From Marinovum sp048263515 (lineage in GTDB: Bacteria > Pseudomonadota > Alphaproteobacteria > Rhodobacterales > Rhodobacteraceae): DNA of 64,000 nt. The first letter of the stretch is position 1. Every line of letters starts with the position of its first letter. The DNA is taken from positions 434,001-498,000 of the forward strand of contig NZ_JBLXEC010000001.1 of NCBI RefSeq assembly GCF_048263515.1. The letters are read 5' to 3'. Both the position numbers and the translations under genes were made by a program. Below, in pieces: positions 1 through 8,479 of this stretch. Under the pieces are notes generated by a model, which searched no databases, was not told where the DNA came from, and saw only the letters and a program-made list of their open reading frames with translations.

Positions 1-2
1 GG

Positions 3-314
3 AGGTCCGCCGCTTTCGGCCCGGTGGCGCTGCTGAGCGTCGGGTTGATCCACGGCTACGGCTTCGCCGCCTCTGCCTCGACGGCAATCTTTGCCGGGGC
101 TTTCGATGCCTCGCTACTGATGGCCTTCGCACTGGGGCTGGAGCTTTGCCAGTTTGCGCTTTACGCCCTGCTGCTGCCCATCGTCCGACTGCTGGACCGC
201 GCTCTGCCCACCGCCCCCTCGGCCTGGCGGCGCGGCCTGGCGCTGACAGTCGCGCTGCTGGCCGCGTCGGAAACATGGGCGCGTCTGGGGCTCGCTACCA
301 ACGCCTTCACCTGA
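3..314 (+). CDS. HupE/UreJ-like membrane protein, C-terminal part
   Basis: The reading frame is open to the left edge, so this is the C-terminal part of a longer gene; a GTG at position 24 is internal. The visible protein has about three hydrophobic segments. It carries an HGYGF motif followed by an ELCQ stretch, the His-Gly-x-Gly-Phe and Glu-x-x-Gln pattern of the HupE/UreJ family of small integral membrane proteins, which are linked to metal (nickel or cobalt) transport. The family call rests on this pattern only. It ends 3 bp from the stop of the opposing regulator gene, so the two are convergent. Confidence 0.6.
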   Translation, partial: RSAAFGPVALLSVGLIHGYGFAASASTAIFAGAFDASLLMAFALGLELCQFALYALLLPIVRLLDRALPTAPSAWRRGLALTVALLAASETWARLGLATNAFT

Positions 315-316
315 GC

Positions 317-2140
317 TCAGGCGGGACGGGAAATCCCGAACTGCTTGATCTTGCGATTGATGGTCGCGCGGCCCATGCCGAGGGTCCGCGCAGCCTGACT
401 GACGTTCCAGCGCGCGCCGGCCAGGGCGTCCTCGATCATGCTGCGTTCGTCGTAGTTTGCTGCGGTTCGCTGTACGATGGGCACGCCGGCTTGCAGGGGC
501 GCTGGGGGTGCCAAATCCAGAAGCTCGACGGCCGAAATACGCCTCCCGTTTCCCTCGATCAGCGCCTGTTGCAGGACGTTCTGCAATTCGCGCAGATTGC
601 CCGGCCAGGGATGGGCGCGCAGCAACGCCAGCGCCTCTTCGGTGATCTCCACCTCCGCGCCTGACAATGACCCCGCGAGGTCGCGCGCGAGGGTGTCGAT
701 CCGCTCGCGCTCTGCCAGCGCGGGCAGCGCCACCACCGCGCGGGCCAGCAGGAAATAGAGGTCATCTCGGAACAGCCCCTGCTCGACACTCTGTCTCAGG
801 GACCGGCGGCTGGTTGCGATGATACGGGGCATGTCGGTGGCGTCGGTCGTGTCGAAGGTCTCGAGCATGGCGCGCAATCCGGCCTGGGCAAAGCCCGGCA
901 TTTCGTCGACATTCTCGAAGACGATGGTGACCGGTGCCCCGAGGCTGTCCGACAGCGCGCCGGCGGCCTGCGCCTGCCCGACGAGGGTTCTGAAATAGGC
1001 GCGGTCGTCCGGGGTGTCGTCGAGCGTGGCGCAATCCACCGTCATCACCTGCGCCGATCCGGCATCGTCGGTCAGAGCCGCCACGAGGCTGGATTTCCCG
1101 GTGCCGGACGGCCCCTCGATCACGAAGGGCAGGCCCCGGCGATAGCAAGCCTGCGCTCGGGCGCACATCGCCGCCATCCGCTCACTGCCCTGGGACAGCC
1201 GCTTCAGCGAGGGAGCCAGCCGGCGCCTGAGAGGGCTGGCGGGTGACCGAGCCGGGCGCAGAGGCCGGTGCCGCGAGGTCGGGACGCGGGCCGAAATATT
1301 CAGCGTCGCCCCGGCCTCGGATCGGACGCTCATCACACGGTCCGGCACCTGCACAAGCGACGTGGTATCCGCAGCGAAAACCGCCTCGAAGGACTGGCCC
1401 TTCAGTTTCGCAGGCGCCTCGCCACCCGCTAGCAAATGCGCGCGGGCAGTGGCGCCGAGGATAATGCCGTCTTCGTTGACCGCCACCAGCTCACTGCTCT
1501 GCAACAGGTCGCGCCCTGCACTGGGCGCCACCGTGAGGATCATCGCACTGTCGAACCGACGCTCGAACAGCAGCCGCTGCACCCGGTCGGCCGCAGCCCC
1601 CAGAAGTTGCCGGGCAAAGAGGTAATCCGCGTGGTTGCCACGATCGACCATCGAGTAATTGATCGCGCCCACGATCTCGTTCTCGGCGTCGAACAGCGGC
1701 ACGGCGGTGCAGGAGAACGGCTTGAGCAGCGAGAAGTAGTGATCCTGCCCACGCACGGTGAAGGCCGCCTTCTCCGACAGGGCCATGCTGACGCCATTGG
1801 TGCCGGCCACGCGCTCATCCCAGACCGAGCCCAGCGCGATGCCTTTCCGCTCGAACAGGTCGCGGCCGCTTTGCCTGCCCTCCAGCCGCACCAGCACGCC
1901 GTCAGCGTCGGTAACCACGAGGCAGGCGCCGGTTTCGGCGGCGATCCCGGCCAGTTGCCGGAAGATGCCGTTTCGCCCGCCGGTGCGCTCGATCATCTCT
2001 TCGAGCCTGGGCGTCACCTCGGACGATTGCATGCGCAGGATCGGGCGGGCGCTGTCGCGCGCCAGCTTGTACTTCAATGCGCAGCGCTCCCAAGACGCGC
2101 CAAGCGCGGCTTCGGGGCCCGCGTGGGGGGCAAGGTTCAT
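317..2140 (-). CDS. AcoR-like regulator (GAF, AAA+, Fis-type HTH) without a recognisable GAFTGA loop
   Basis: A 607-residue bacterial enhancer-binding-type regulator. The N-terminal half (about residues 50-210) is GAF-like and has the W-x-E-x-x-x-GTNGV stretch typical of AcoR proteins. The AAA+ domain has a Walker A GPSGTGKSS and a Walker B-like IVFENVDE, followed by the WPGNLREL motif. The end is a Fis-type helix-turn-helix (IEDALAGARWNVSQAARTLG). Between Walker A and B I find AGALSDSLG where the sigma-54-contacting GAFTGA loop is expected, so dependence on sigma-54 is doubtful. AcoR relatives usually sense small metabolites and control alcohol, acetoin or aldehyde oxidation genes. No obvious target lies next to it, since both neighbours are unrelated transporters. 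Confidence 0.85.
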   Translation of the reverse strand: MNLAPHAGPEAALGASWERCALKYKLARDSARPILRMQSSEVTPRLEEMIERTGGRNGIFRQLAGIAAETGACLVVTDADGVLVRLEGRQSGRDLFERKGIALGSVWDERVAGTNGVSMALSEKAAFTVRGQDHYFSLLKPFSCTAVPLFDAENEIVGAINYSMVDRGNHADYLFARQLLGAAADRVQRLLFERRFDSAMILTVAPSAGRDLLQSSELVAVNEDGIILGATARAHLLAGGEAPAKLKGQSFEAVFAADTTSLVQVPDRVMSVRSEAGATLNISARVPTSRHRPLRPARSPASPLRRRLAPSLKRLSQGSERMAAMCARAQACYRRGLPFVIEGPSGTGKSSLVAALTDDAGSAQVMTVDCATLDDTPDDRAYFRTLVGQAQAAGALSDSLGAPVTIVFENVDEMPGFAQAGLRAMLETFDTTDATDMPRIIATSRRSLRQSVEQGLFRDDLYFLLARAVVALPALAERERIDTLARDLAGSLSGAEVEITEEALALLRAHPWPGNLRELQNVLQQALIEGNGRRISAVELLDLAPPAPLQAGVPIVQRTAANYDERSMIEDALAGARWNVSQAARTLGMGRATINRKIKQFGISRPA

Positions 2141-2443
2141 CGTGTCTCCTCCGTCGTCCCGATCATAGAGGTAAACGACGCCGAATATTATACTCGATTT
2201 CGGAAAACTGAACTCCTGCTCAGGCGGGTTATGTCCGATTTTGGAAGAGGTTGCTGACGAGGTCTATGGCTGTGCCGAGGGCCTTGCGGACCTGCAAGGC
2301 GCGCTGGCCGAGTTCATCCCGGCCGACGCCCGGCTATCGCGCTGCACCCCAAGGCGCTGTCGATCAGCTTCAGGGCAGCCCTGAGACAAACTGAAATTCA
2401 TGGTTTGCCCCGCCGGACCAACGATACGGCGGGGCAGGCGAGG
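2141..2443 (+). pseudogene. Possible remnant of a serine-recombinase gene in an otherwise gene-free gap
   Basis: No intact gene fits this gap. From about 2246 a short frame reads EVADEVYGCAEGLADLQ, and after a one-frame shift near 2335 it continues IALHPKALSISFR. The combination of a Leu/Ala-rich helix with ALHPKAL resembles the C-terminal coiled region of large serine recombinases. I remember this pattern only loosely, so the identification is weak. The stretch also contains the upstream region of the leftward AcoR-like gene and the 3' flank of the broken MFS gene. Confidence 0.2.
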
Positions 2444-3645
2444 TCATTCGGCAGCGACGGCCTGGGGCATCGTCTCGTTCAACCGGCCCGAAAGGCGCAC
2501 CAGAACGATCCCGACGACCACCACTCCGGCGGCGATGTAGGGCGCGGCGGCAAGGCCGATGCCGTCCACCACGAGGCCGCCGGCCCATGCGCCCCCGGCG
2601 ATGCCGAGGTTGAATGCACCGATGTTCAGGCCAGAGGCCACATCAACCGCACCGGGAGAGACATCGCGCGCGATCTGCACGACGTAAGATTGCAGCGGCG
2701 GCACGTTGGCGAAGGCAAAACCGCCCCAGAAGGCCGCAACCGCGATGGCAGCAATCGGGCTGGTCAAGGTTGCCCCGAGCGCGATCAGCGCCACGGCGAG
2801 GCCGGCAAAGATCACGGTCAGCGCCGGGACGGCACCGATGCGGTCCGACAGCTTGCCGCCCGCGATATTGCCGACGGCCACGGAGGCCCCGTAAAGCAGC
2901 ATCACCAGGCTGACAGCGCCTGCCGACAGGCCGGTGACCTCGGTCAGCATCGGCGCGAGGAAGGTGAAGGCGATGAAGTTGCCGCCATAGCCAACGGCCG
3001 TGATCAGATAGACCAGCAGCAGGCGCGGCGAGGTCAGCACCTGCAGCTGCGCTTTGATCCCCGCTGACGCGGTCTTGGTCAGGTTCGCAGGCACCAAGAC
3101 GGCTGAGGCAATGAAGCCGATCACGCCCAAAGCGACAACGCCAAGGAAGGTCGACTGCCAGCCGAAGGTCTGGCCGATGAAGGTCCCCAAAGGTACACCC
3201 GTCACCAGCGCGACAGTCAGGCCAAGGAACACCAGCGCAATGGCCGAGCTTTCCTTTTCGGGCTCCACCTTTCCTTTTCGGGCTCCACCAGGTTCGTCGC
3301 GATGGTCGAGGCGATGGCAAAGAACACACCATGGGCAAGACCCGTGATGAAGCGTGCGGCGACGAGACTGTTGTAGTCCGGCGCAAAGGCGGCATAGGCA
3401 TTGCCGATCGTGAACAGCGCCAACAAGAGCAGCAGGAGTGTCTTGCGCGGCACCCGGTCGGCCATCGCCGTCAGCACCGGCGCGCCGATGGTCACGCCAA
3501 GCGCATAGAGGCTGACCAGCAGGCCAGCGGACGGGGTCGACACACCAAGATCGGCAGCAATGGTGGGCAGCAAGCCGACGATAACGAACTCGGTCGTTCC
3601 GACGGCGAAAGCGCTGATGGTCAGCGCCCAAAGAGCAAGTGGCAT
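2444..3645 (-). pseudogene. MFS (DHA1-type) efflux transporter, frameshifted by a 20-bp tandem duplication
   Basis: Two frames join to make one 12-TM major facilitator protein. The N-terminal part starts MPLALWALTISAFAVGTTEF and runs through the loop-2 motif MADRVPRKT to LVEPEKE. The C-terminal part resumes SSAIALVFLG and ends near TMPQAVAAE. Between them a 20-bp unit occurs twice head-to-tail (3250-3269 and 3270-3289). Removing one copy gives a single 393-residue frame, the usual length for DHA1 sugar or drug efflux proteins of the AraJ/PbuE kind. As written, translation would terminate early or switch frame. It is divergent from a LysR regulator 85 bp away, which probably controls it. Confidence 0.85.
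3250..3289. repeat. 20-bp perfect tandem duplication inside the MFS gene
   Basis: Two adjacent identical copies of a 20-nt unit beginning TTTCCTTTTCGGG on the + strand. Because 20 is not a multiple of three, the second copy shifts the reading frame of the MFS gene. No other tandem repeat of this kind was seen in the window. Confidence 0.95.
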
Positions 3646-3681
3646 CGGTTTTCTCCAACGAATTTGATGTCGACGCCGTAT

Positions 3682-3714
3682 ATGCCTGCCGTTATCTATT
3701 GCGAGAACAGGCAT
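3682..3714. promoter_or_regulatory. Inverted repeat in the MFS/LysR divergent promoter region
   Basis: ATGCCTG (3682-3688) is mirrored exactly by CAGGCAT (3708-3714) with a 19-nt spacer. It lies between the diverging starts of the MFS and LysR genes. This is the usual place for a LysR operator that controls both directions, though the spacer is longer than in a classical T-N11-A site. Confidence 0.45.
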
Positions 3715-3729
3715 GTTTGGAATGGATCA

Positions 3730-4626
3730 TTGCAGAAATTGCACGAATTGCTGCGCATGGGCGATCTGGCGGCCTTTGTCGGGGTCGTCGATGAAGGCGG
3801 CTTTGCCGAGGCGGCGCGGCACAGGGGGGTATCTGCCTCCACCCTGAGCCGGTCTGTCTCGCGGCTGGAGGCGCAATTGAAGGTCACGCTGCTGCGCCGA
3901 ACCACGCGGTCCCTCGAGATCACCCCCGAAGGCGCCGCGGTTCTGGCCGAGGCGCGCGAAATCCTGGACCGCAGCGAAACCCTGCAGGAGATCGCGTCAA
4001 GCGGTCAGGCCCCCGCCGGACCGCTGCGGGTGAACGCGCCGGTGCCTTATGTCCTCCATGTCCTCGCCCCGCGGCTGGCCGAGTTCCACACGAGATATCC
4101 CGACATCCAGCTGTCGATCGACATGGCAGACACGCTGGTTGACCTGATCGGCAGTCATGCGGATGTCGCCATTCGTCTGGGTCCGCTGCCCGACAGCGAC
4201 ATGTTGCACCGCCCCCTGGGGCGCGCGGCGTGGAAACTGGTGGCCAGCCCGGAGTATCTCGATCGCACCGGCTGGCCAGAGGTGCCGGCCGACCTTGTCC
4301 ACCTGGAGCAGGTGCGATTTGCCAGCCCCGAGCACATCAATACCCTGCGGTTTGCAGACCTTTCCGCCTCGGTGCGCGTGCCATCATCCTTGACCGCAGG
4401 CAACGGCGAGGCGGTGCGCCAATTGGTGCTGAACGGTCTGGGGATTGCACGGTTCTCCGACTTCATGATCGACAAGGACCTTGCCTCAGGCCGTCTGGTC
4501 GAGCTGTTCCCCGGCCAGCTCGAGGCCGACCCGCTGGACATCACCGCGCTCTACCTCACCCGCGTCTCGGGGCTGCGCCGGTTGGCAGTGTTCCTGGACT
4601 GGCTGGGTGTCATTCATCAGGTATGA
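3730..4626 (+). CDS. LysR-family transcriptional regulator
   Basis: A 298-residue LysR protein: an N-terminal winged HTH (LAAFVGVVDEGGFAEAARHR then SASTLSRSVSRLEAQL) followed by the two-lobe substrate-binding domain (LRVNAPVPYVLHVLAPRLAEF onward). The frame is open far upstream, but homology begins only here. I chose the TTG at 3730 because a GGA-rich stretch lies about 8 nt before it; ATG at 3757 is the alternative and has no visible Shine-Dalgarno sequence. LysR genes divergent from an MFS gene usually control it, and that MFS gene is broken here. The effector is unknown. Confidence 0.85.
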   Translation: MQKLHELLRMGDLAAFVGVVDEGGFAEAARHRGVSASTLSRSVSRLEAQLKVTLLRRTTRSLEITPEGAAVLAEAREILDRSETLQEIASSGQAPAGPLRVNAPVPYVLHVLAPRLAEFHTRYPDIQLSIDMADTLVDLIGSHADVAIRLGPLPDSDMLHRPLGRAAWKLVASPEYLDRTGWPEVPADLVHLEQVRFASPEHINTLRFADLSASVRVPSSLTAGNGEAVRQLVLNGLGIARFSDFMIDKDLASGRLVELFPGQLEADPLDITALYLTRVSGLRRLAVFLDWLGVIHQV

Positions 4627-4901
4627 GCAGCTGTCTGACATCACTGGCCCGGAACGGATAACGGACGGCGGTGGGTCACATCACCGGGGCGGGACAGGCT
4701 GCTGAGATCCCCGACAACACCATTCTCTGGTAAGGGCACTTTGTCCGGTAGGGCGCGATTGAGGTTAACCACGTTCGCCGGGAGGTGATCGAGGAGTTGA
4801 AGAGACGGGTCGACCCTGCGTTGGGCGGCACGCAGCGCACTTCTGATTGCAGGTTCAAACGGGCCTACGCCGATCGACGCATCGGATTCTGACACGCCAC
4901 A

Positions 4902-5483
4902 ATGCTTGCCGCGTTCGCGGAGGCCACCAGGCTCAGGCGCTGGTTCGAAGCGCCTCCGACCTTCTGGGAGCTGGCCTGTGCCCTGATCCGGCGCTTAAGC
5001 AAGGCTCGGATGCTGAATGTCGCGCTCGCGTTCTCGGCGCTGATTTATCGGATCGGGCAGTATGTGGCCCATCATCTTGCCCGCCCCTGCCGGGAACTCG
5101 TGAACGCAAACACGCGGGCCAGCATCACGCCGACGATGATCCTGATCCCCGAGGCACCGATCCGCATCAAAGGCTATGCTGGATTGGAGCTAACCGAAGG
5201 CCTGCTTGCGGACCTGTCGGGCCTCTACTTCGACGCCTCGCACACGCAGGAGTCGCGCAGCGACCGCCGGATCTTTTCTGCTACCTTGATCGACGCAGTC
5301 ACGCGGTACATCCGGCTGCAGCGAGCCGTGCTTTCAGCCCTCGGCGAAAGCGCGGCCCACCAGTTGAGGTCTAAGGTGACTACCGCGACTGTGTTGGCCC
5401 TTGCGGCCGGTCCCGGGTTGTTTACCGACGGCGGCTTCAATTTCGACATAACCCCCGTTTCGAAATCGCTCCGGCACCTCTGA
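4902..5483 (+). CDS. Hypothetical protein, doubtful
   Basis: A 193-residue open frame that I do not recognise. It is Leu/Ala/Arg-rich with no signal peptide, membrane segment or motif I can name. The middle (YIRLQRAVLSALGES) could form a helix. Codon use is compatible with coding in this GC-rich genome, but there is no good ribosome binding site. The 275 bp before it (4627-4901) hold only broken short frames, including one reading REVIEELKRRVDPALGGTQR. The whole 4627-5584 stretch may therefore be decayed DNA at the boundary of the catabolic island. Confidence 0.3.
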   Translation: MLAAFAEATRLRRWFEAPPTFWELACALIRRLSKARMLNVALAFSALIYRIGQYVAHHLARPCRELVNANTRASITPTMILIPEAPIRIKGYAGLELTEGLLADLSGLYFDASHTQESRSDRRIFSATLIDAVTRYIRLQRAVLSALGESAAHQLRSKVTTATVLALAAGPGLFTDGGFNFDITPVSKSLRHL

Positions 5484-5584
5484 ACAGCTCGATAGGAATG
5501 CGAGAAAGTTCTTCGCCGGGGATGTCAGAAATGACATTTCTGCGGGCATTTCCCCGGGTGTTGTCAAGGCTGCCTTGGGCGGTC

Positions 5585-6589
5585 TCAATGCTTGAGCGTC
5601 GATTTTCGTTCGATCAACGTGCTTTTGAAGATGACATTGCGTATCTGATCGTCGTTCTGGTCAATCCGGTTGCTGACACGCTCCCAAGCGGCATCGGCGA
5701 TCGCATCGACCGGTTGCGCCACTGTCGTGACGGGAACGCGTCGCGCGGTCATCCACAGGGAGTCGTGAAACCCGGCCAGCATGATGTCCTTGGGCGGCTC
5801 GATGCCCAGGGATGAAAATGTCGAGAGTGCGGCAAGCGTCATGACGTTGGTCAGCCCTATGACCGCGTCAGTCTGCGGATGTTCCTCGAGCCAGTCTGCA
5901 AGCTTCGCCGCAGCCTTTTCGGCATCGGGCCCGGCTACCAGCGTGTTGACCGGCACATCGCCTGCGGCGCGCACGCAGTCTTCAATTCCGAGGACCCGCT
6001 GTCTCTGTGTGAAAACCCTATCGCTGGTTGCGAGCACCAGGATAGACCGGGCGTCATTCTCGATCAAATGCCGCGCCACGTCCCGACCAGAGGCGAAGTC
6101 GTCGATGGTCACCGTATCGTAATGCGACATCGCAGGATTGACCCTGTCGACCGCGACCACCGGCACTTCCGGGTGTTCCTTGAGCAGCATGGCGGGAACA
6201 GTGTCGACGCAGGGCACGATGATCAGTCCGCTCGGGCGCCATCCCATCAAGGCACGCAAGCGGTCCTGCTCGATTTTCAGATCATCGCGTGAGCAGGAAA
6301 CAATGACCTGGTATCCGGCATCTTCGGCGCGAGACTCGATCAGCGAGATGAACCGGTTGAGAAAGAGGTCCTCGAGGCTGGGCACAAGGACCGCGATGAT
6401 CCTGGTGCGTCGCGAGCGAAGCTGCGACGCAACCCTGTCCATCGTGTAGCCCAGCTTCTTGGCAGCCTGCCGCACCTTCCGGGCCGACTCCTCGTTGACA
6501 TGTTTCTTGCCTGAAAAGACGTGCGAAACGGTCGCTGTCGACAGGCCCGCTTCCCGGGCGACATCCTTGATCGACGGCTTCTTTGTCAC
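5585..6589 (-). CDS. LacI-family transcriptional regulator of the polyol module
   Basis: A 334-residue LacI/GalR repressor. The N-terminal HTH reads SIKDVAREAGLSTATVSHVF, followed by the hinge helix (MDRVASQLRSRRT) and a periplasmic-binding-type effector domain with IIAVLVPSLEDLFLNRF and LAGFHDSLWMTARRVPVTTV. It is transcribed away from the ABC/sulfatase/polyol operon across a roughly 300-bp region that holds a LacI-like palindrome, so it most likely represses that operon and perhaps itself. The inducer is probably the imported polyol or a phosphorylated product; this is inferred from position. Confidence 0.9.
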   Translation of the reverse strand: MTKKPSIKDVAREAGLSTATVSHVFSGKKHVNEESARKVRQAAKKLGYTMDRVASQLRSRRTRIIAVLVPSLEDLFLNRFISLIESRAEDAGYQVIVSCSRDDLKIEQDRLRALMGWRPSGLIIVPCVDTVPAMLLKEHPEVPVVAVDRVNPAMSHYDTVTIDDFASGRDVARHLIENDARSILVLATSDRVFTQRQRVLGIEDCVRAAGDVPVNTLVAGPDAEKAAAKLADWLEEHPQTDAVIGLTNVMTLAALSTFSSLGIEPPKDIMLAGFHDSLWMTARRVPVTTVAQPVDAIADAAWERVSNRIDQNDDQIRNVIFKSTLIERKSTLKH

Positions 6590-6888
6590 TTCCCCATGCT
6601 CCGGTTTCTGCCAGATGGCTCTTAATTAAACAGTTATATGAATCACGAGAAAGTGGCAATCGCAGAGTCTCGATTTCTTGGCATTCCTGACCGCTCGGCG
6701 CGAGCGTCATCTGGCTGAAGAGGTCAAGTCCAAATAAAAAAACTTTTATAACAAGTAATTAGCGAGGATATCGCCAACGGCTGTCCGTGAGTGCCGGAAA
6801 TCTGCATTGACAGTTAAACGTTTTACTACGAGATTGCCGCCAGCCGCGATGAGTCGGGGCGGGGGAGAACCGATGAAGGGGGAGAGCG
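6590..6888. promoter_or_regulatory. Divergent promoter region between the LacI gene and the ABC/sulfatase/polyol operon
   Basis: No gene fits this stretch. It is clearly more AT-rich than its surroundings, with a run of A residues and TTATAA near 6735-6760. A consensus-like TTGACA lies at 6807-6812, followed directly by the near-palindrome GTTAAACGTTTTAC (6813-6826), whose central CG step is typical of LacI-family operators. The overlap with the -35 hexamer suits repression. No clear -10 hexamer could be assigned. The first downstream gene starts about 60 bp later. Confidence 0.5.
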
Positions 6889-7680
6889 ATGCGGCGCATA
6901 GCCAACGATAACCTGTTCCTGGTCAGCGCACTGGCCTGCGTGGCCTGGATCGCAGCCTGGGCCTGGGTCACGCGCAGCAGCGGGCCGGTGTCGTCGCTGT
7001 TCCTGCCTTCGCCCGGCGATGTCGCCGAGCGCTTTGGTCGGATGTGGGTCAAGCCCTATATCGGCTCGACCCTGTTGGGGCATGTCTTCAGCTCGTTGTC
7101 GATCGTGCTGGCGGGCTGGGCGCTTGGCGGGATCGTCGGCGTGCCGCTCGGAGTGGCGATGGCATGGTGGCCGCGCGTGAAATGGCTGGTCTTTCCGATC
7201 TTTCAGCTGATCCGTCCGGTGCCGCCACTGGCATGGATCCCGCTGACCCTGGTCTGGATGGGTATCGGAGAGCCCGCACGGGTTTTCGTGGTGTTCATTG
7301 CAGCGCTGGTGCCGTGGCTGATGAACTCGATGCAGGCGGTCGCTTCCGTCGACAAGCTGCTGATCAACGCCGGGCGGACGCTGGGGGCGAACGATCATCA
7401 GATCCTGACCCGGATCGTGTGCCGAACCGCCCTGCCGACCTTGATTGCCGGAGCGAGGATCGCGCTGGGAAATGCCTGGACCACGCTTGTTGCGGCCGAG
7501 CTGCTCGCCGCCACCGCCGGGCTTGGATACGTCGCGCTGAACGCCTCGAGGATGCTGGACACCGATGTGCTCGTGGTGGCGATGCTGCTGATCGGCTTGC
7601 TGGGCGTCCTTCTGTCCGTCCTGATGAAACTGGCGACGCGCCTTCTCGCGCCCTGGTCGCTGCCGCAACAGAAAGGATAG
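6889..7680 (+). CDS. ABC transporter permease, TauC/SsuC type (first of two)
   Basis: A 263-residue inner-membrane permease with about six TM segments and a C-terminal EAA-like loop (AGRTLGANDHQILTRIVCRTALPTLIAG) that docks the ATPase. The family carries taurine, sulfonates, sulfate esters, nitrate, pyrimidines and riboflavin-type compounds. A second, different permease of the same type follows 4 bp downstream, which suggests a heterodimeric channel. A sulfatase lies in the same operon, so a sulfate ester is a reasonable guess for the cargo; that is inference. Confidence 0.88.
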   Translation: MRRIANDNLFLVSALACVAWIAAWAWVTRSSGPVSSLFLPSPGDVAERFGRMWVKPYIGSTLLGHVFSSLSIVLAGWALGGIVGVPLGVAMAWWPRVKWLVFPIFQLIRPVPPLAWIPLTLVWMGIGEPARVFVVFIAALVPWLMNSMQAVASVDKLLINAGRTLGANDHQILTRIVCRTALPTLIAGARIALGNAWTTLVAAELLAATAGLGYVALNASRMLDTDVLVVAMLLIGLLGVLLSVLMKLATRLLAPWSLPQQKG

Positions 7681-7684
7681 GGCC

Positions 7685-8479
7685 ATGACCATCAGATCAT
7701 CCGCCACCTCGACCCTTTCAGCCCCCCTGGCATACGGTGCGATGTCTCTCGGCCTCCTGGGGACGCTCTGGGTTCTTGCCACAAGCGTGTTCGGCTGGGT
7801 GGGGCCCGAAGTGCTGCCGTCGCCCTTCGCGGTGATGGCCCGCTTTGCCAACCTGATCGTCGAGCCTTTTGCCGGGGCTGCGCTCATGGGTCATGTTCTG
7901 GCGTCCCTCGAACGTTGGTCCTACGGCGTGATCCTGGCAATCCTGCTGGGAGTGCCCATCGGCATCTTCTTTGCCTGGGCCCCGTGGTTTCGAGCGGTGA
8001 TGAACCCGATCTTCGAGACTCTGCGCTACATCCCGCCCTTTGCCTGGGTTCCCATCGCGATCCTGTGGTTCGGCGCGTCGACGGCGACACAGGCAATGGT
8101 AGTGTTCATCGCCGCGTTTCCGGCCTGTGTCATCAATGCGCAGCTTGGCGTGCAGCACGTGGACAACATCCTGATCCAGGCGGCCCGGGTTTTCGGAGCT
8201 GGTCAGTCACGCACGCTCACCCGGGTCGTGGTGCCGGTTGCCACGCCCAGCATCATCACCGGGATACGAATTGCCATCAGCAACGGCTGGATGGCGCTGG
8301 TCGGCGCGGAGCTTGTCGTCGGCAAGACCGGCCTCGGGTTCCTGATCGCGCAAGGACAGCAGAACGACTCTGTCTCGACCATCTTTGTCGGGATCATCGC
8401 CATCGGAGTGCTGGGCGTCCTGATCGACCTTGGCGTGCAGCAACTCGAGCGCCGCCTGATGCCCTGGAGACTTTCATGA
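7685..8479 (+). CDS. ABC transporter permease, TauC/SsuC type (second of two)
   Basis: A 264-residue permease related to but distinct from its upstream neighbour. It has the same fold, with the EAA-like loop AARVFGAGQSRTLTRVVVPVATPSIITG followed by LVGAELVVGKTGLGFLI. Most TauABC/SsuABC systems encode one permease that homodimerises; two consecutive different ones are seen in some riboflavin and pyrimidine-type importers of this family. The stop overlaps the ATPase start as ATGA, so the pair is translationally coupled. Confidence 0.88.
   Translation: MTIRSSATSTLSAPLAYGAMSLGLLGTLWVLATSVFGWVGPEVLPSPFAVMARFANLIVEPFAGAALMGHVLASLERWSYGVILAILLGVPIGIFFAWAPWFRAVMNPIFETLRYIPPFAWVPIAILWFGASTATQAMVVFIAAFPACVINAQLGVQHVDNILIQAARVFGAGQSRTLTRVVVPVATPSIITGIRIAISNGWMALVGAELVVGKTGLGFLIAQGQQNDSVSTIFVGIIAIGVLGVLIDLGVQQLERRLMPWRLS

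Noticed and set aside
3331..3729. N-terminal extension of the LysR gene
   Set aside because: The frame is open upstream but covers the antisense of the MFS gene and the operator region, and the family HTH starts only after 3730.
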